This document shows, in pieces, positions 32,588 through 43,832 of a stretch of 64,000 nucleotides of DNA (the stretch's first letter is position 1; every line of letters begins with the position of its first letter). The translations under genes were made by a program, and so were the position numbers. Source of the stretch: Theileria orientalis strain Shintoku (Eukaryota; Apicomplexa; Aconoidasida; Piroplasmida; Theileriidae); the NCBI RefSeq assembly GCF_000740895.1, contig NC_025261.1, positions 868,001-932,000 on the forward strand, given 5' to 3'. Under the pieces are notes generated by a model that saw nothing but the letters and a program-made list of their open reading frames with translations, ran no database searches and was not told the origin of the DNA.

Positions 32588-34522
32588 ATGAAATTGAATA
32601 TATCATCTGATGATATTAATTTACTTGTTTATCGATATTTGATTGAGAACGGGTTTGTTTTTACATTATAACATTTAGTTATTATGTATACATTTTTACC
32701 ATGTTACTTATACACATACATATTAATAACTACATAAATATTTGATATATGAGATTTGTCATTATGTTTAGATATTGTCATACTGCTTTTTGTTTTAATA
32801 AGGAAGCTAGTATTAACACTAATCCTTTTTATGGTAACCATGCTGATAAGATTCCTCCTAATGCTCTGGTTTCATTTATGCAGAAGGCTATGATTTATAT
32901 ATATCTTGAATATCATACTGATGATATAACTGGAGAGCAGATTTTATGTGATGAATCATTTTCATTTTTTCGTAAACACAACTGTTTTCGAAAGTTAGGT
33001 CAGACTCATGGATTACCTCTATCGCAATCAAACTTTACTCACACTGAGGATAAAGATCAACTCGATAAATCTAATGTTAATAATAACTCTTCTGCTGTTA
33101 AACCTGAATTCGGTACGTTATTATATACATAGTTATTATTGTGTGTATTTACTTACATACATAGTTATTATTGTGTGTAGTTATTTACATAGTTGACACT
33201 ACTCATAATTAACACACTTTTATTAATAATTAGATTTGACTAATACTGGATTCACACCTGATGATATATTGGAGAGCAACAGTAGTTTATTTCAACTTAA
33301 TCATCCAGTTTATGTGGGACCTCCTCAGAGACGTTTATCAGACAAATGGCAACTATACGGTTACCACAAATTATTCGAATACAAATGTTCTAACTTATCT
33401 ACAACTTGTCATTTTAACCCAGCGTATCCCGGATATGTTTTAAAAATGTACGTTCAACTATTAATAATTATAATAATAACAATGTTTAGAGTTGTGGATG
33501 CTCCATCTAGTTTATATAAATTAAACGACAATGGCAAGGCATCGATATGTGAGATACTATTACCACATGCTAAACTATCATCGAATAAATATGATCCAGG
33601 TGTTACCACATCGTCGAAATGGAGACCAGATGGAGTTGCAGTATGTACAGGTCACTCGGATGGCAATGTTAATTTGTGGTCAATGGAGGGACATTATATG
33701 ACGTCAGTGCGTGTGGAAGCAGCAGTGACAGCAGTGGCCTTTTCTGGAAGTAGAGCATATTGGAACGAGGTTGATGCAGCAGATGTGCCATACTACGTAG
33801 CAGTGGGATGTGCAACAGGACAAGTGCTGGTATACAAGGTGGACAAAAATAAATTTAAACTGTTTAAACAGTATAGCCATACCACATGTGTAACAGATGT
33901 CGAATGGAAGTCACCCACTGTAGTATCCTCAACCAGTATGGGAGGAAATCTAGTCTTGTACGATGTTACCAGTGATTCAAGTAAGGAACTCATGTTGTCA
34001 TCAGTAAACAATGTGCCATTCATGGAGTGGGACTACTACGGTAGGTACCTAGCAATGGTGGATGATACGGAAATATTCAAGGTGTATAAGCCAAAAGAAA
34101 ATGAAGTAGATGGCGAACTGGTACTGCTAAGTGGACACAAAGCTAAACTTATAGGAGCTTCCTGGTATTCAGGAATATTCGAAAAGTCATCCTGTAGAAT
34201 ATGTACAATAGCCATGGATAAGCAGATGATAGTCTGGGACGTAGCTGCAGAGTGCTTAGTCATGTCCCTTGCATTGGATCAAATGCCAACCACGGTATCA
34301 GTCTCACCAAACGACAGCCTGGTGGCGATAGGATCATACGGAAACAGCATTAAAATGTACGCGCTCCCAAACCTTACACTCGTATGCTCATTCTACGATC
34401 AAACGGTACCAACTAATGTTAGTTGGTCTGCAGATAGACAACACCTCCTGTACAACGTGTTTAATCTGCAGAGAACACTCATAGTGCCTCTCAATACACT
34501 CTCCTCAATTCAATCTGATTAA
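32588..34522 (+). CDS. TBL1-like LisH/WD40 corepressor protein, copy B
   Basis: The exons are those of copy A shifted by 8,416 bp (32588-32652, 32772-33112, 33234-33447, 33490-34522) and again give 550 residues. The only coding change I found is 33610 (ACA for ACG, both Thr), so the two proteins are identical. The LisH start, F-box-like segment and WD40 repeats are all intact, as are the splice signals, including the in-frame 42-nt intron. Because about 250 bp upstream of the ATG is also duplicated, the proximal promoter may have been copied, but the sequence beyond it (DCC1 3' end) differs from copy A (La 5' end). Confidence 0.88.
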
Positions 34523-34961
34523 ATCACTTTACACATTTATAACTTGGTAACGCTGTGGTAGGCCTCTAAAAGTATATACCTTAGATTTATCTAAAATTTG
34601 TATATTTTGTTAGTATGCAATGGATGTGTATATTTATGTGTAGATTTGAGTGTTGTCTATTTTGTTTAGTTATAATAACGTTGTATCTATGGGGTCATAA
34701 TTGATATATGTGTAACAAGTATACATATTTACATAGAATCAAATATATAAATACTAAATTTGTTGATGTATTTTAGTTTTGATTGAATTAATAACATGTT
34801 TGAGTACTTTGAATATTGTTAGCGTAACTGGTTACGTTTGCTGTTGTTTGATATGTGTGTTATGTATATTATTTAATGTAATATATTTTGAATATAACTT
34901 ATGATTTGATTGTAACATAGCTGTGTTTGTATTTTTTGATTTGTATTATATTAATTTAGCG

Positions 34962-37539
34962 ATGGAATGTCTTTTACCTAGTACTGCTTTTGACAAAGAT
35001 AAATCAGAAGCTGTTGATGAGTCTGGTGATTCTACCAAATGTGTAGAGTCAAATCAGCTTAACTCGAGTTGTGGTAGCATTTGTGATATTTCGACTCCGA
35101 TTTGTAACAACGATGATGATAAGCCAGCTAGTTTTGGGAATAAGATATCTTCAGTTACTACTGACTGCACTAGTTTGAAGAAGGCTGAGAATGATTCTGG
35201 TTCATCGGAGGTGAAGAATGATGTTGTTGATATTGGTTCTAAATCGCCTGGTTTGAATGAGAGTTTGAAAAAGTTGAAGAAGCAGGGTGGTAGTTTCGCT
35301 TTGGATGATTCTTTGTCTAGTGTTTCGTTCATGGATAGTGACTTTGCTGCTTGTGTGGATCCCCTTGAATCTATGGACTACGTGGAAAGTGAGGCTAAAG
35401 CTAATGAGACCCGTACTCCCATTAAGTCTCTTACGTCACCAGGTAGAGAGTTAGAGCTGTTCCGTGAAGACTACACTCATTTTGAGCGTCCTCATGTAAA
35501 AATTAGTGACATTGAGTTTAAGAAGCCGGTTGTTGACAACTCAGTTGCTAGTTTTGCAGAAAGTGATTTGGATGTCCCACCTGAAATTTTGAGTGTTCCT
35601 CGTTGCTGGACTGACCGCTTTGAGAACGAAGTATTTGAGGATTCAATTTCGGCCTCTCAGAGTCCCGTTAGAAGTTTGGCTAGTTTAATAAACTCATCTC
35701 AAAACGACATTTCTGGTTCATCAGTGAGACGTTTTAACTACGGTGTGGACGTCACTCCGATTAGATCTTATAGCAGGAGCATCAGTCGTGTTGGTAAAAA
35801 TTTGCACAACTTTGAGAGTTTCGACAACTTTGCCTCGGACAACATAGAAGACATGTGCAAGATGGCATCGAATCCCATGTATAATGTCAGCTTGTCTTAT
35901 GAAGAGATTGGTCGAATAAAATTGCCTGATGTGTTTAACATTATGTACAAACAATTCAAGAACATGTGCACTATTGTTCAAAGATCAACCATCCGGAACG
36001 AGAAGTCTTACTTTCGTGTAGTAAAGATGTATCTTCAACGCATTACCCGGAGGACTTTCAAAATGGACAATTTACTTCAAATGGTCTGGTTGGCTCCCAA
36101 CTTGGTGAACATCAAATGGGTTACCATAACTGGCGAGACTTTAAAGAAATACTCTTTTGAGTATAAGGATTCTACCACCAAGGCCTATGACCTAAGCATA
36201 AAGATTCTCAGACCTGATCTCGTAAGTTGTTCCACCACTGCTGATTATGAAGTAGCATGCTTCATGTTCAAAAATATTCTTTGCACCTGGACACTAAAGT
36301 GTGAGTGTGATAGGATGGATAAGATCCCAGTACCCATTGCCAAGCTTCCACCCAGGAACACTCGATCAAACTCATCGACACCCCTAAGACTTGGCAGTTC
36401 ATTTTCAACACCAAGAAAATTTATTGACTCTTTGGGCACTCCACACAGACTTAGTAACTCACAGTTATCATCTATGCTACTGGATGATTCACAGATTACT
36501 CCTATAAGGCCACTGTTACAACGTACTCCTACGAGGTCACTGTTGTCTCAACGTTATTCTAGTAGACCACTAGTTTCAGAACGTTCCTCGAGTAGACCAC
36601 TAGTTTCAGAACGTTCCTCGAGTAGACCACTAGTTTCAGAACGTTCCTCGAGTAGACCACTAGTTTCAGAACGTTATTCGAGTAGGTCATTATCACAACT
36701 CACTCCCATGAAGCTCGATGGTACAACACCAGTGAGACCTAATGATAAGACTGAAGAAGAGATGAACAAGACACCTGTTCGCAGTTTGCTGAGAAGTGTT
36801 ATGTACGACTTTTTGGATGATACTCCTAACAAGTCATACAAGATTACAGGTGCCAACTCAGTGACCCGTTCATCTAAACGAGCCAAGACTATGGACATGG
36901 TGTCACCTATGTGTCCTGACTTGTTGGAAACTCCTGGTATGCGACGCATTCGTGAGAACGCAAAGCAACGCGAGATTCAAAAGAAGACTAACATGGAACG
37001 TGATAAAGATTTAGCTTTCTGGAATGATATGAAATGGTTCATTAAGGTTTTACTCGAAATAATCGTTGGTGACATGTCACCTGATATTAAAATCGAGTTT
37101 TTTGTAGACTTCATGAAAAAGTATGGAACTCGCAAGCCAACACAAGGTATTCATTATTTATATACACTGATGTTACTATTGATAATTACACACTGATGTT
37201 ACTTTTGTTACTAATTACACACTGATGTTACTATTGCCAGTTACTTATTACCAACTACACACTGATGTTACTATTGTTACTAATTACACACTGATGTTAC
37301 TATTGTTACTAATTACCAACTACACACTGTTATTAGTTACTAATACAATTACTAATCAATATATAGACCAAGTATCAAAGTGGATAGACGCACTAATCGA
37401 AATCGACCCCGTTATCATATCTAAGTCAGTTTCTAAACTGGACAATAATACTACAATTGTTACCATCAATAAATCAGCATCGCTCGATAAAGCCATAGAC
37501 TACGTTGATCAAAAAATTAACACATTCAAAACAGCTTGA
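34962..37539 (+). CDS. CDT1: CDT1-like replication licensing factor, copy B
   Basis: Two exons (34962-37146, 37367-37539) give 785 residues, 30 more than copy A. The extra residues are three additional decapeptides of the type SSSRPLVSER in the linker before the SP/TP-rich region, from an expanded 30-bp repeat at about 36553-36687. All else, including the Cdt1-fold centre and the C-terminal MCM-contact region, matches copy A. Both copies have intact frames and splice sites, so two functional genes are expected unless one is silenced. As CDT1 level limits origin firing in other eukaryotes, two copies would raise dosage unless controlled; that is inference. After the stop the sequence becomes an AT-rich spacer rather than the TFIIA-gamma gene. 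Confidence 0.78.
36553..36687 (+). repeat. Expanded 30-bp coding repeat in CDT1 copy B
   Basis: Four complete copies of a 30-bp unit containing tagtagaccactagtttcag (or gagtagaccac...) followed by aacgttcctc or aacgttattc encode SSRPLVSER plus Ser or Tyr. Copy A has one such unit at the same place. The middle three units in copy B share the cctcga variant, which points to slippage or unequal exchange after the block was duplicated. Confidence 0.92.
37147..37366 (+). repeat. Minisatellite in CDT1 intron, copy B
   Basis: A 220-nt intron of tandem acacactgatgttactattg-type units, with a different unit order and one extra partial unit relative to the 213-nt intron in copy A. Confidence 0.85.
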
Positions 37540-37547
37540 ATTAATTA

Positions 37548-38098
37548 TTATAATTATTATTCCAATTTTCTTTTTTTCATCTTGGATTGTTTACATTGTT
37601 TTTTCTTTAATAAATTAAATTATATTAATCTTTTTATTCCTTTAGTACATATTTATTTTTATCAACGCTTGATAAATATGTAGATGTTTATAAAATGTTG
37701 ACTTGAGTCTTGCAAAATTAAAAGATTTTTTATTGATAATACTTAATCTTTTCAAAATAAGATCAAATTGACTTAAATGTTCAGAACAAAATAACATATC
37801 AAAGAATCTAATTATGGAAATGTGTTAATGGAAATTCAGACTTAAATTAAAATCTATTTGAATAAATATAAATTTGGACTTGTGTTTAAGTTTATTTTGC
37901 TAAAAGTATAATAAAAAATTAGTTTGAAATATATTTTTAGATTGATGATAATTACACCATAAAATAAATGGAATTTTGGTTGAATTCTATGAAATCATTT
38001 TATTTCTCAACTATTTATCATAATTTTTGATTTCCTCATTCATATAATTTGATATTTTTAATAGTGTACTTTTCATATCGGATATTCTCTCTTCAACA
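37548..38098. other. AT-rich spacer
   Basis: 551 bp of very AT-rich DNA between CDT1 copy B and the carrier gene, both on the plus strand. It should contain the carrier promoter. No RNA gene or open frame of note is seen. Confidence 0.5.
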
Positions 38099-39076
38099 AT
38101 GTCGGACTACAACTTGACCTTCCTTCCTCCAAAAGCTAGGAAGTACGTCAATCCTTACGTACCCTTCGTCCTCGGAGGCCTCTCTGGCTGCACTTCTACC
38201 ATGATAATTCAACCGATAGATATGGTTAAGGTTAGAATCCAGGTGTATGCTGCAACACAGCGAGGCTCAGTTTCACCGTTTACCATGATTTCCATGATAT
38301 TTAAAAACGAAGGGATGCTCTCGTTCTATAAGGGCCTGGACGCAGCCTGTGCGCGTCAGCTTCTATATACAACAACGAGGTTGGGACTCTTCAGGTCACT
38401 GTCAGACCACATCAAGGCCAAAAATAAAACAAAAACGATACCTTTTTATCAAAAGTGCGCGCTGAGCATGTTCTGCGGAGCTGTGGGAGCGATGGTTGGG
38501 AATCCCGCAGACCTGGCTCTGGTGAGGATGCAATCGGATGCTACAGTGAGCGCAGACCAGAGGAAAAACTACACAAGCCTCTTCAACACCATTTACAGGA
38601 TCGTCAAGGAGGAGGGGATCCTGAACCTGTGGAGGGGCTCCCTGCCAACAGTGGTTCGCGCAGTGAGCCTGAACCTGGGCATGCTCTCGTCTTTCGACCA
38701 GAGCAAGGAGGTGCTGGCGAAGTACATCAAGGAGGGGACACTGCTGCACACCTGCCTGTCGAGCGCAGTCGCAGGCTTCTTTGCAGTCACCTTCAGCCTC
38801 CCCTTCGACTACGTGAAGACGTGTATGCAGAAGCAGAACCAGAAGGGCACCGCGTACAAGGGCATCATGGACTGCATCATCCGGAACTACTCGGAGGGCG
38901 GCATTTTGCGCTTCTACTCCTCGTACGCAACCTACTACGTGAGGGTGGCCCCGCACGCGATGCTGACCCTCATTCTCATGGACACGTTCACGAAGTTTTT
39001 GAAGGGAGGCAAGCCGGGGTCGAAGCCGAAGCTTCCGCCCAAGCTCCAGGCGAAGGTCGAACAAGTGGCCGAGTAA
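38099..39076 (+). CDS. Mitochondrial carrier, oxoglutarate/malate type
   Basis: A single exon of 325 residues with the three-fold SLC25 repeat. Each repeat shows a PxD/ExxK-type signature at the end of its first helix: IIQPIDMVKVRIQV, GNPADLALVRMQSD and FSLPFDYVKTCMQKQ. The second-repeat signature ALVRMQSD together with RKNYTSLFNTIYRIVKEEGI and GSLPTVVRAVSLNLGMLSSF is that of the oxoglutarate/malate and dicarboxylate-tricarboxylate carrier group. It exchanges dicarboxylates (and perhaps tricarboxylates) across the inner mitochondrial membrane, linking the TCA cycle with the cytosol. Length and residues are normal. Coding sequence is GC-rich compared with the spacers on both sides. Confidence 0.92.
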   Translation: MSDYNLTFLPPKARKYVNPYVPFVLGGLSGCTSTMIIQPIDMVKVRIQVYAATQRGSVSPFTMISMIFKNEGMLSFYKGLDAACARQLLYTTTRLGLFRSLSDHIKAKNKTKTIPFYQKCALSMFCGAVGAMVGNPADLALVRMQSDATVSADQRKNYTSLFNTIYRIVKEEGILNLWRGSLPTVVRAVSLNLGMLSSFDQSKEVLAKYIKEGTLLHTCLSSAVAGFFAVTFSLPFDYVKTCMQKQNQKGTAYKGIMDCIIRNYSEGGILRFYSSYATYYVRVAPHAMLTLILMDTFTKFLKGGKPGSKPKLPPKLQAKVEQVAE

Positions 39077-39272
39077 CACGCGTATAAGCGCCAGTTGCAG
39101 ACAGCGCCTGATGAATTAGGGCCAGTGGTTGGAAAGTGTGCACAATAATCAACCTATATTTTAAACTTGCCCTTTGTTAAGCCAAAGCAGATCATAGCAC
39201 AATTACAAGTCACAAGACTGGCCGGCTTTAACACAAATCACTGGTTATAAGGGGTAAGAAAGGTTTAAAATA

Positions 39273-40542
39273 TTAGTTAGCAGTCAAAAGCTTAATTTCG
39301 TAACTTTCAACAACTTCTCGCCTACTGTATGTTACATGTCTAGGGTGTACCAGGTCCCGCATGGTGTTCACGCACCTCTCAAGGCCGAGTCGGTGCGTGG
39401 CGGAGGTGGCGACTATTTGCAGGTGCGGCAGCGAGTCCAGCAGCTTGTAGTACAGGCTGTCCAGATTGAACAGCACGTTCCTGTGAATCTTGTCGCACAT
39501 GGTCATTATCACCATCTCGGCCCTGGACTCGTCAAAGGTCTTCGCGTCCCTGACGAGCTGCCGGAGCGAGGCCAGCGTCTCGAAGTGGTCGCAGTCGTCG
39601 GAGGCGTTGATGACGTAGGCCACTGCCTTCGACCTGTAGAGGTGCCTGGTGATTTTGTTCGCCATGCTCCGCTCGGTGTCTGCGGAGAGCGGCGGCAGGT
39701 CCATCACGCGGATCTCAACGCCGTCGATGAACCTGACGACGGCCACGTGAGGCCGCGTCGTGGAGCCCTCCTCGGGCCCTATCCTCGTCATGTACGAGGT
39801 CAGCGAGCTGATGAGCGACGTTTTTCCGCTGTTCGGGAGTCCGACGAAGGCTATGTCGTTGAAAAGCCGCAGTTCCAGCTCCACTTTTATCGACTCTCCG
39901 ACCTCCGCAAGCCTGTTGTCGTGCTTCTTGAAGCTCGAAGGTCCCAGGCCGCCTCTGCCGCCGCGGGCGACTAGCAGTTTTTCATCCTGCTTGAGGAACT
40001 GGTGCCTACGTTACTATTGCAAGTGTGATAATTATGGAACGACAATACAACAACACGCAGTGTAACCGTGTGTAATGTAGTATAGTACAGCTAGCTAGTT
40101 CAATATTGTTGCGGCCTTACTACACTTCGTAAAATAATTCCTACCAAAATATGCATCTCGTTCTGTCGTCGACCCTCACTCTTTTCCGCAAGATCGTGCC
40201 CAGCGGCACGTTGATTATTGTGTCGGACGAGTGGAGGCCTCTGCTGGTCCCAAAGGCATCTCCTCCGTCCTTTCCGCGTATTTTACAGTCGATGTGCAGG
40301 AAGTCGTGGACCAGATGTGTCGATTTGAAGTATATGCTGCCTCCGTGTCCTCCATAACCGGGCCCGTTCAACTTCTTCGACCTGTTCGTGTTCTCAAGTG
40401 GAGATCCGCCGCTTCCAGCTACACACTTTACTCTCAAGTAGTCCACAAACGGGGTCTGATATCTGGGAAACGACTCTGCGTTCTTAATCGATACTAGTTC
40501 AGAAATTGTTTTAGCAACATCTTTCGTGATCTTCACGTTCAT
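39273..40542 (-). CDS. Obg-like GTPase with degenerate G3/G4 motifs
   Basis: Two exons (about 40542-40148 and 40003-39273). The start is the ATG at 40542 (MNVKITKDVAK); upstream codons in frame have only TTG. The glycine-rich Obg fold is clear: DYLRVKCVAGSGGSP, NGPGYGGHGGSIYF, IRGKDGGDAFGTSRGLHS and VARGGRGGLG. The G domain has a good P-loop (GLPNSGKTSL) and a G5-like TSATHRLGL. The switch II motif, normally DxPG, is DLPPL, and the base-specificity motif NKxD is replaced by MTMCDKIH, so GTP binding or hydrolysis may be weakened. Obg proteins assist large-subunit assembly; in this setting a mitochondrial or apicoplast ribosome is likely because the N-terminal 40 residues precede the fold. There is no C-terminal OCT domain. 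Confidence 0.85.
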
Positions 40543-40740
40543 TACATACTTGCAACATTGGTATTTCAAATAATTTTAAGAGATAAACAACGGCTCTTCT
40601 ATTTATTTACATTAAAGTGAGAGTGAATTGCATTGTTTCATTTAAAAAAATTAAATAAGTGTGGCCACTTTACATAATAAAAACTAACACCACCAAGATT
40701 CCACCTGTGTGTTAAAATTTAAATCACTTCGCTTAATACC

Positions 40741-42630
40741 ATGAATTCTGTAAAATATTTAAGTGTTTTTAGAGATTTAAATTTTATAAAGCCTGATATC
40801 ATCAATTGCTCCATTTGTCGGCCGATTTGGCCTAAAACCATTGGCATCAACAATCATCGCAATTATACCAAGCCCAAGGCTACCTTCCACTTCAAAACAC
40901 GTGATTGTAACACATCATCACACTACCACTTCTATTCCACTGATTCTATCAAGTTAAAGTCTGAGACGCAGTCTTCAGAACCAGGTACTTTCCCTTCTTC
41001 ACCTACTCCTTCTTCAGAGCCCAAGCTTTCTCGGCCTGTGGACCCATCGGAGCATCCTCTAAACTTTTTCGACACTTACTCTCTTTCTTTCGACCCTGAG
41101 GATGCTCTCGAGTATTCAAATCACATTTTGGACGACCCTATCAGCGACATTTCTGTCCAGGAGTCTTCCAAGTTCCTCATCCCTTTTCCCAACCCTGATC
41201 CTCCAACTCTCTTTGAGAGGCTAACTAAGCATTTTGGGTTTGTTTTTTCTTTATTTTTATTGTTTTTCTTTATTTTTTCTCTATTTTACTTTGTTTGTAG
41301 CGACGGTTACCTTTACGAACCTGCTTCTACTATGGTCCACCTTTGTGTTGAGCGCCTTGAAAATGAGGAGCTTACAAAAGGTATTTATCTACACTCACTT
41401 ATACAGTTACCTTATATATACACATAGCATACAGTTACCTTATTTATACACATAGCATACACTTTTACCGTATATCTACACTCACTTATACACAGTTAAC
41501 TCATATATACACATATCATACAGCTAACTTGTTAATCATTTTATACTCAGTTTACTCAGGTAATGCTATCTACTTCTATTTTTTCTTTTTTTTTATCTCC
41601 TAATCTGTTTATCTCTCTTTTTCTAGTGTTCGATATTGGTGAGGGGTTTAACAAGAGGGCCTACTTTTTAACTTTGCACGTCTGGCTTCTTTATCGTCGT
41701 GTTGAGAGGGAGATTCCTGAGGGCGTTCTCTTGAACCGTTACCTTTTAAAGATTTTTTACAAGTTAATCAAGGACTGGCTTGGCCTCAGACAGGTACCTT
41801 ACGTTGCTATGCTACATTTGTACTTAGACTTGTATTTTACGATTCTATGCTACATCAATCTCAATATCTCATTTTACCTCATCATACCATTCAATTATTC
41901 AACATATCAATCACTGATCACACCTTTGTTTACCTCTCTCTTATTTTCCTTTAGACTCCTGAGTTCCGATTTAGGGCTGAGTTTGAGAACACTCAGAACC
42001 ACATGGTTAAGTTTATTGCTGAGTTACAAAAGTGTACTGAGGACGGATACTTGTACCCTTACAAGATGTCCGTTTGCTTCAAGAAGTATGTTTTTATCTT
42101 CTAGTTGTTATATTCATTGTTTCTGTTCTCATTGATTTTGTTTTATCTATAGTTTTGTCGTTCTAGTTTTCCTACTTGTTCTAATTATCTTATCACTCTA
42201 TTTGTTTTGTTATACTCATTAATCTATCCTCTTCTCATATCTCTTTAGGGTAATGTATGAGGACGATGTTTCTGACGAGGTCGTTGACCTCCTCGTGAAG
42301 TACACCATTCGTCAGTTCATGCATCTGCACAATATCGACACTCACCATCTGATGAACGCCATGTTTTTATGGTTCGTTTTCCTCTTCTCACTACTCTTAG
42401 GGGCGACACTGAGGAATTCTGTAAGCCTGCCAGGCTCCTCAAGCGACCAATGATGCAGCTGATTAAATATGGAGGTACGCACCAGTTTTATTCTGTGCAT
42501 CTGCTATTTCCACTGTATACTCACCACACCCTTATCACACTCCCAACTAGACAACTCTCACCCACTCCTAGGTTACCGAGTAAACAAAGTGGACCAGTTA
42601 GAGGGCAGCGACGCCAAGAAGCTAAAATAA
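40741..42630 (+). CDS. CBP3-like ubiquinol-cytochrome c chaperone
   Basis: About seven exons, start at 40741, stop at 42630 (EGSDAKKLK). The N-terminal 100 residues (basic, Ser/Thr/Asn-rich) look like a mitochondrial presequence plus linker. The core has the order of the Ubiq_cyt_C_chap family: FNKRAYFLTLHVWLLYRRVE, EGVLLNRYLLKIFYKLIKDW, HMVKFIAELQKCTEDGYLY and a late helical part. Such proteins (CBP3/UQCC1) bind newly made cytochrome b and pass it into complex III. The intron at 41238-41300 (63 nt, pyrimidine-rich) keeps the frame open; translating it would add a false membrane span (FSLFLLFFFIFSLFYF). The intron at about 41382-41625 holds degenerate 35-bp repeats around tatacacatagcatacagtt. 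The final introns are 29-110 nt. Confidence 0.65.
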
Positions 42631-42680
42631 TTTAGCATTCGCTTACATATCTATCTAGAAAGACTTGAACTTTTTGTCTG

Positions 42681-42893
42681 TTAGCCCCGAAGGGCTGGTT
42701 AGGGTGCACCGCGCATCCCGGAGGTGTAAGGGGAAGGCAACGCAAGAAGAGGAAGACGAGCAAGCTCGAGAAACCTCTTCACCCAACGAAAAATAGTCGT
42801 GATAATACAGAGTCCAGTTGGACCCGTATCAGCTATCACGCTGATAAGAACAGGTACTACAAATTGATCTTAGCCAAGAGGCCGAGAAGGTAT
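42681..42893 (-). ncRNA. U2: U2 spliceosomal snRNA
   Basis: On the minus strand the 5' end reads ataccttctcggcctcttgg and continues ctaagatcaa, a near-exact match to the conserved 5' stem-loop I of U2. The branch-site recognition sequence gtagta is at 42855-42860 (complement of tactac). A stem IIa region (ttatcagcgtgatagctgat) follows, then an Sm-type site gactatttttcg (42787-42798). The 3' end closes with a strong hairpin, agcccttcggggct. Total length is about 213 nt, normal for U2. It pairs with intron branch points during splicing. The minus-strand upstream region 42900-42960 is unusually GC-rich. Confidence 0.95.
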
Positions 42894-43832
42894 GAACTTC
42901 TGTCCCCCAAGCATTTACCCACTATGGCCCCGCACGGAGGCCGGGTGTCTCTTTATTTACCCCATGAACCTTTAATAAATTGAGTTTAAAAACTCATGTA
43001 TCATTATTAGAAATTATTGAATATAAGTTCAAATATTATAAAGCTGTGTTATATATTTAAATTTAGTAAAGAATCCAAAATGTGTTAGGTCCATTTGCAT
43101 ATATCATTAGTGAAGCAAGTGATCATTATAATTTGATCACAATGAATATATTTTATATTAGTATTATTACCTTATATTAAATACACAGTAAATTATTGTA
43201 TTAGCTATAACGTTTATAGCTTGAGAAAGATTTTATTTGTGAGAATAATTCCAAAATAGCATCTGGTTAGACTTTAAAGGATTTCAGGTCTAATTTGTAT
43301 ATATAAAGAGTATTCAGGTACAATATGTGTATATGGGATGATTCTATCCTTGATTCAGGGGCTGTACTAAAAAGTGTAAGCAAAAGAAAATATACTGATA
43401 TGTGTAAATTAAATATTCATATTTTCAAGACAAATTTTAGTCAGTAAATTAATTTAAATTAATTAAGATGATTGTTGAGGTTAATGTGTAGATAGTCGTT
43501 TAATTCTTATTAATTCACATTCACATTTTAATACCCAATATGATCATCAGTACGTCAATGATAAAAAATAAACAAACAAATAAAAATCACAGATGTAACA
43601 TATTTATTTTTAGTAATGTAGATGTGACATAATATAGACTATTTTACTGATTGAGTACGCTAGTTTATTGTGTTAGTTTGTACCATAGTTGTCAAAGTCA
43701 ATAATTTTAAGCAGTTTTGTCCTAAATTTGAATCTGTACAGTATTAGTGCGTTTAAAAGACGTAAATTTATGTTAATCTATTCTCATTTGGTAGATTTTA
43801 TATGCTGCAGTTCGAAAAACTAAGGTAAAGCA
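42894..43832. other. Spacer upstream of U2 and of a membrane-protein gene
   Basis: This 940-bp spacer holds the divergent promoters of U2 (minus) and the membrane protein (plus). The first 60 bp are GC-rich with an inverted repeat (ggccccgcacggaggcc at 42926-42942) and probably contain the U2 promoter element. The rest is AT-rich. I see no other RNA gene. Confidence 0.5.

Larger units (their letters stand above)
32335..37547 (+). repeat. Segmental duplication, copy B
   Basis: This 5,213-bp block is the second copy of 23919-29034. It is 97 bp longer: 90 bp from three extra 30-bp coding repeats in the CDT1-like gene and 7 bp from its intronic minisatellite. It begins 56 bp after the stop of the DCC1-like gene and ends 8 bp after the CDT1-like stop. 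Beyond both ends the two copies share no sequence. It carries no recognisable mobile-element gene or terminal repeat at its borders. Confidence 0.95.

Noticed and set aside
38402..39087. Long frames antisense and out of frame to the carrier gene
   Set aside because: These are caused by GC-rich third positions in the real mitochondrial-carrier exon.
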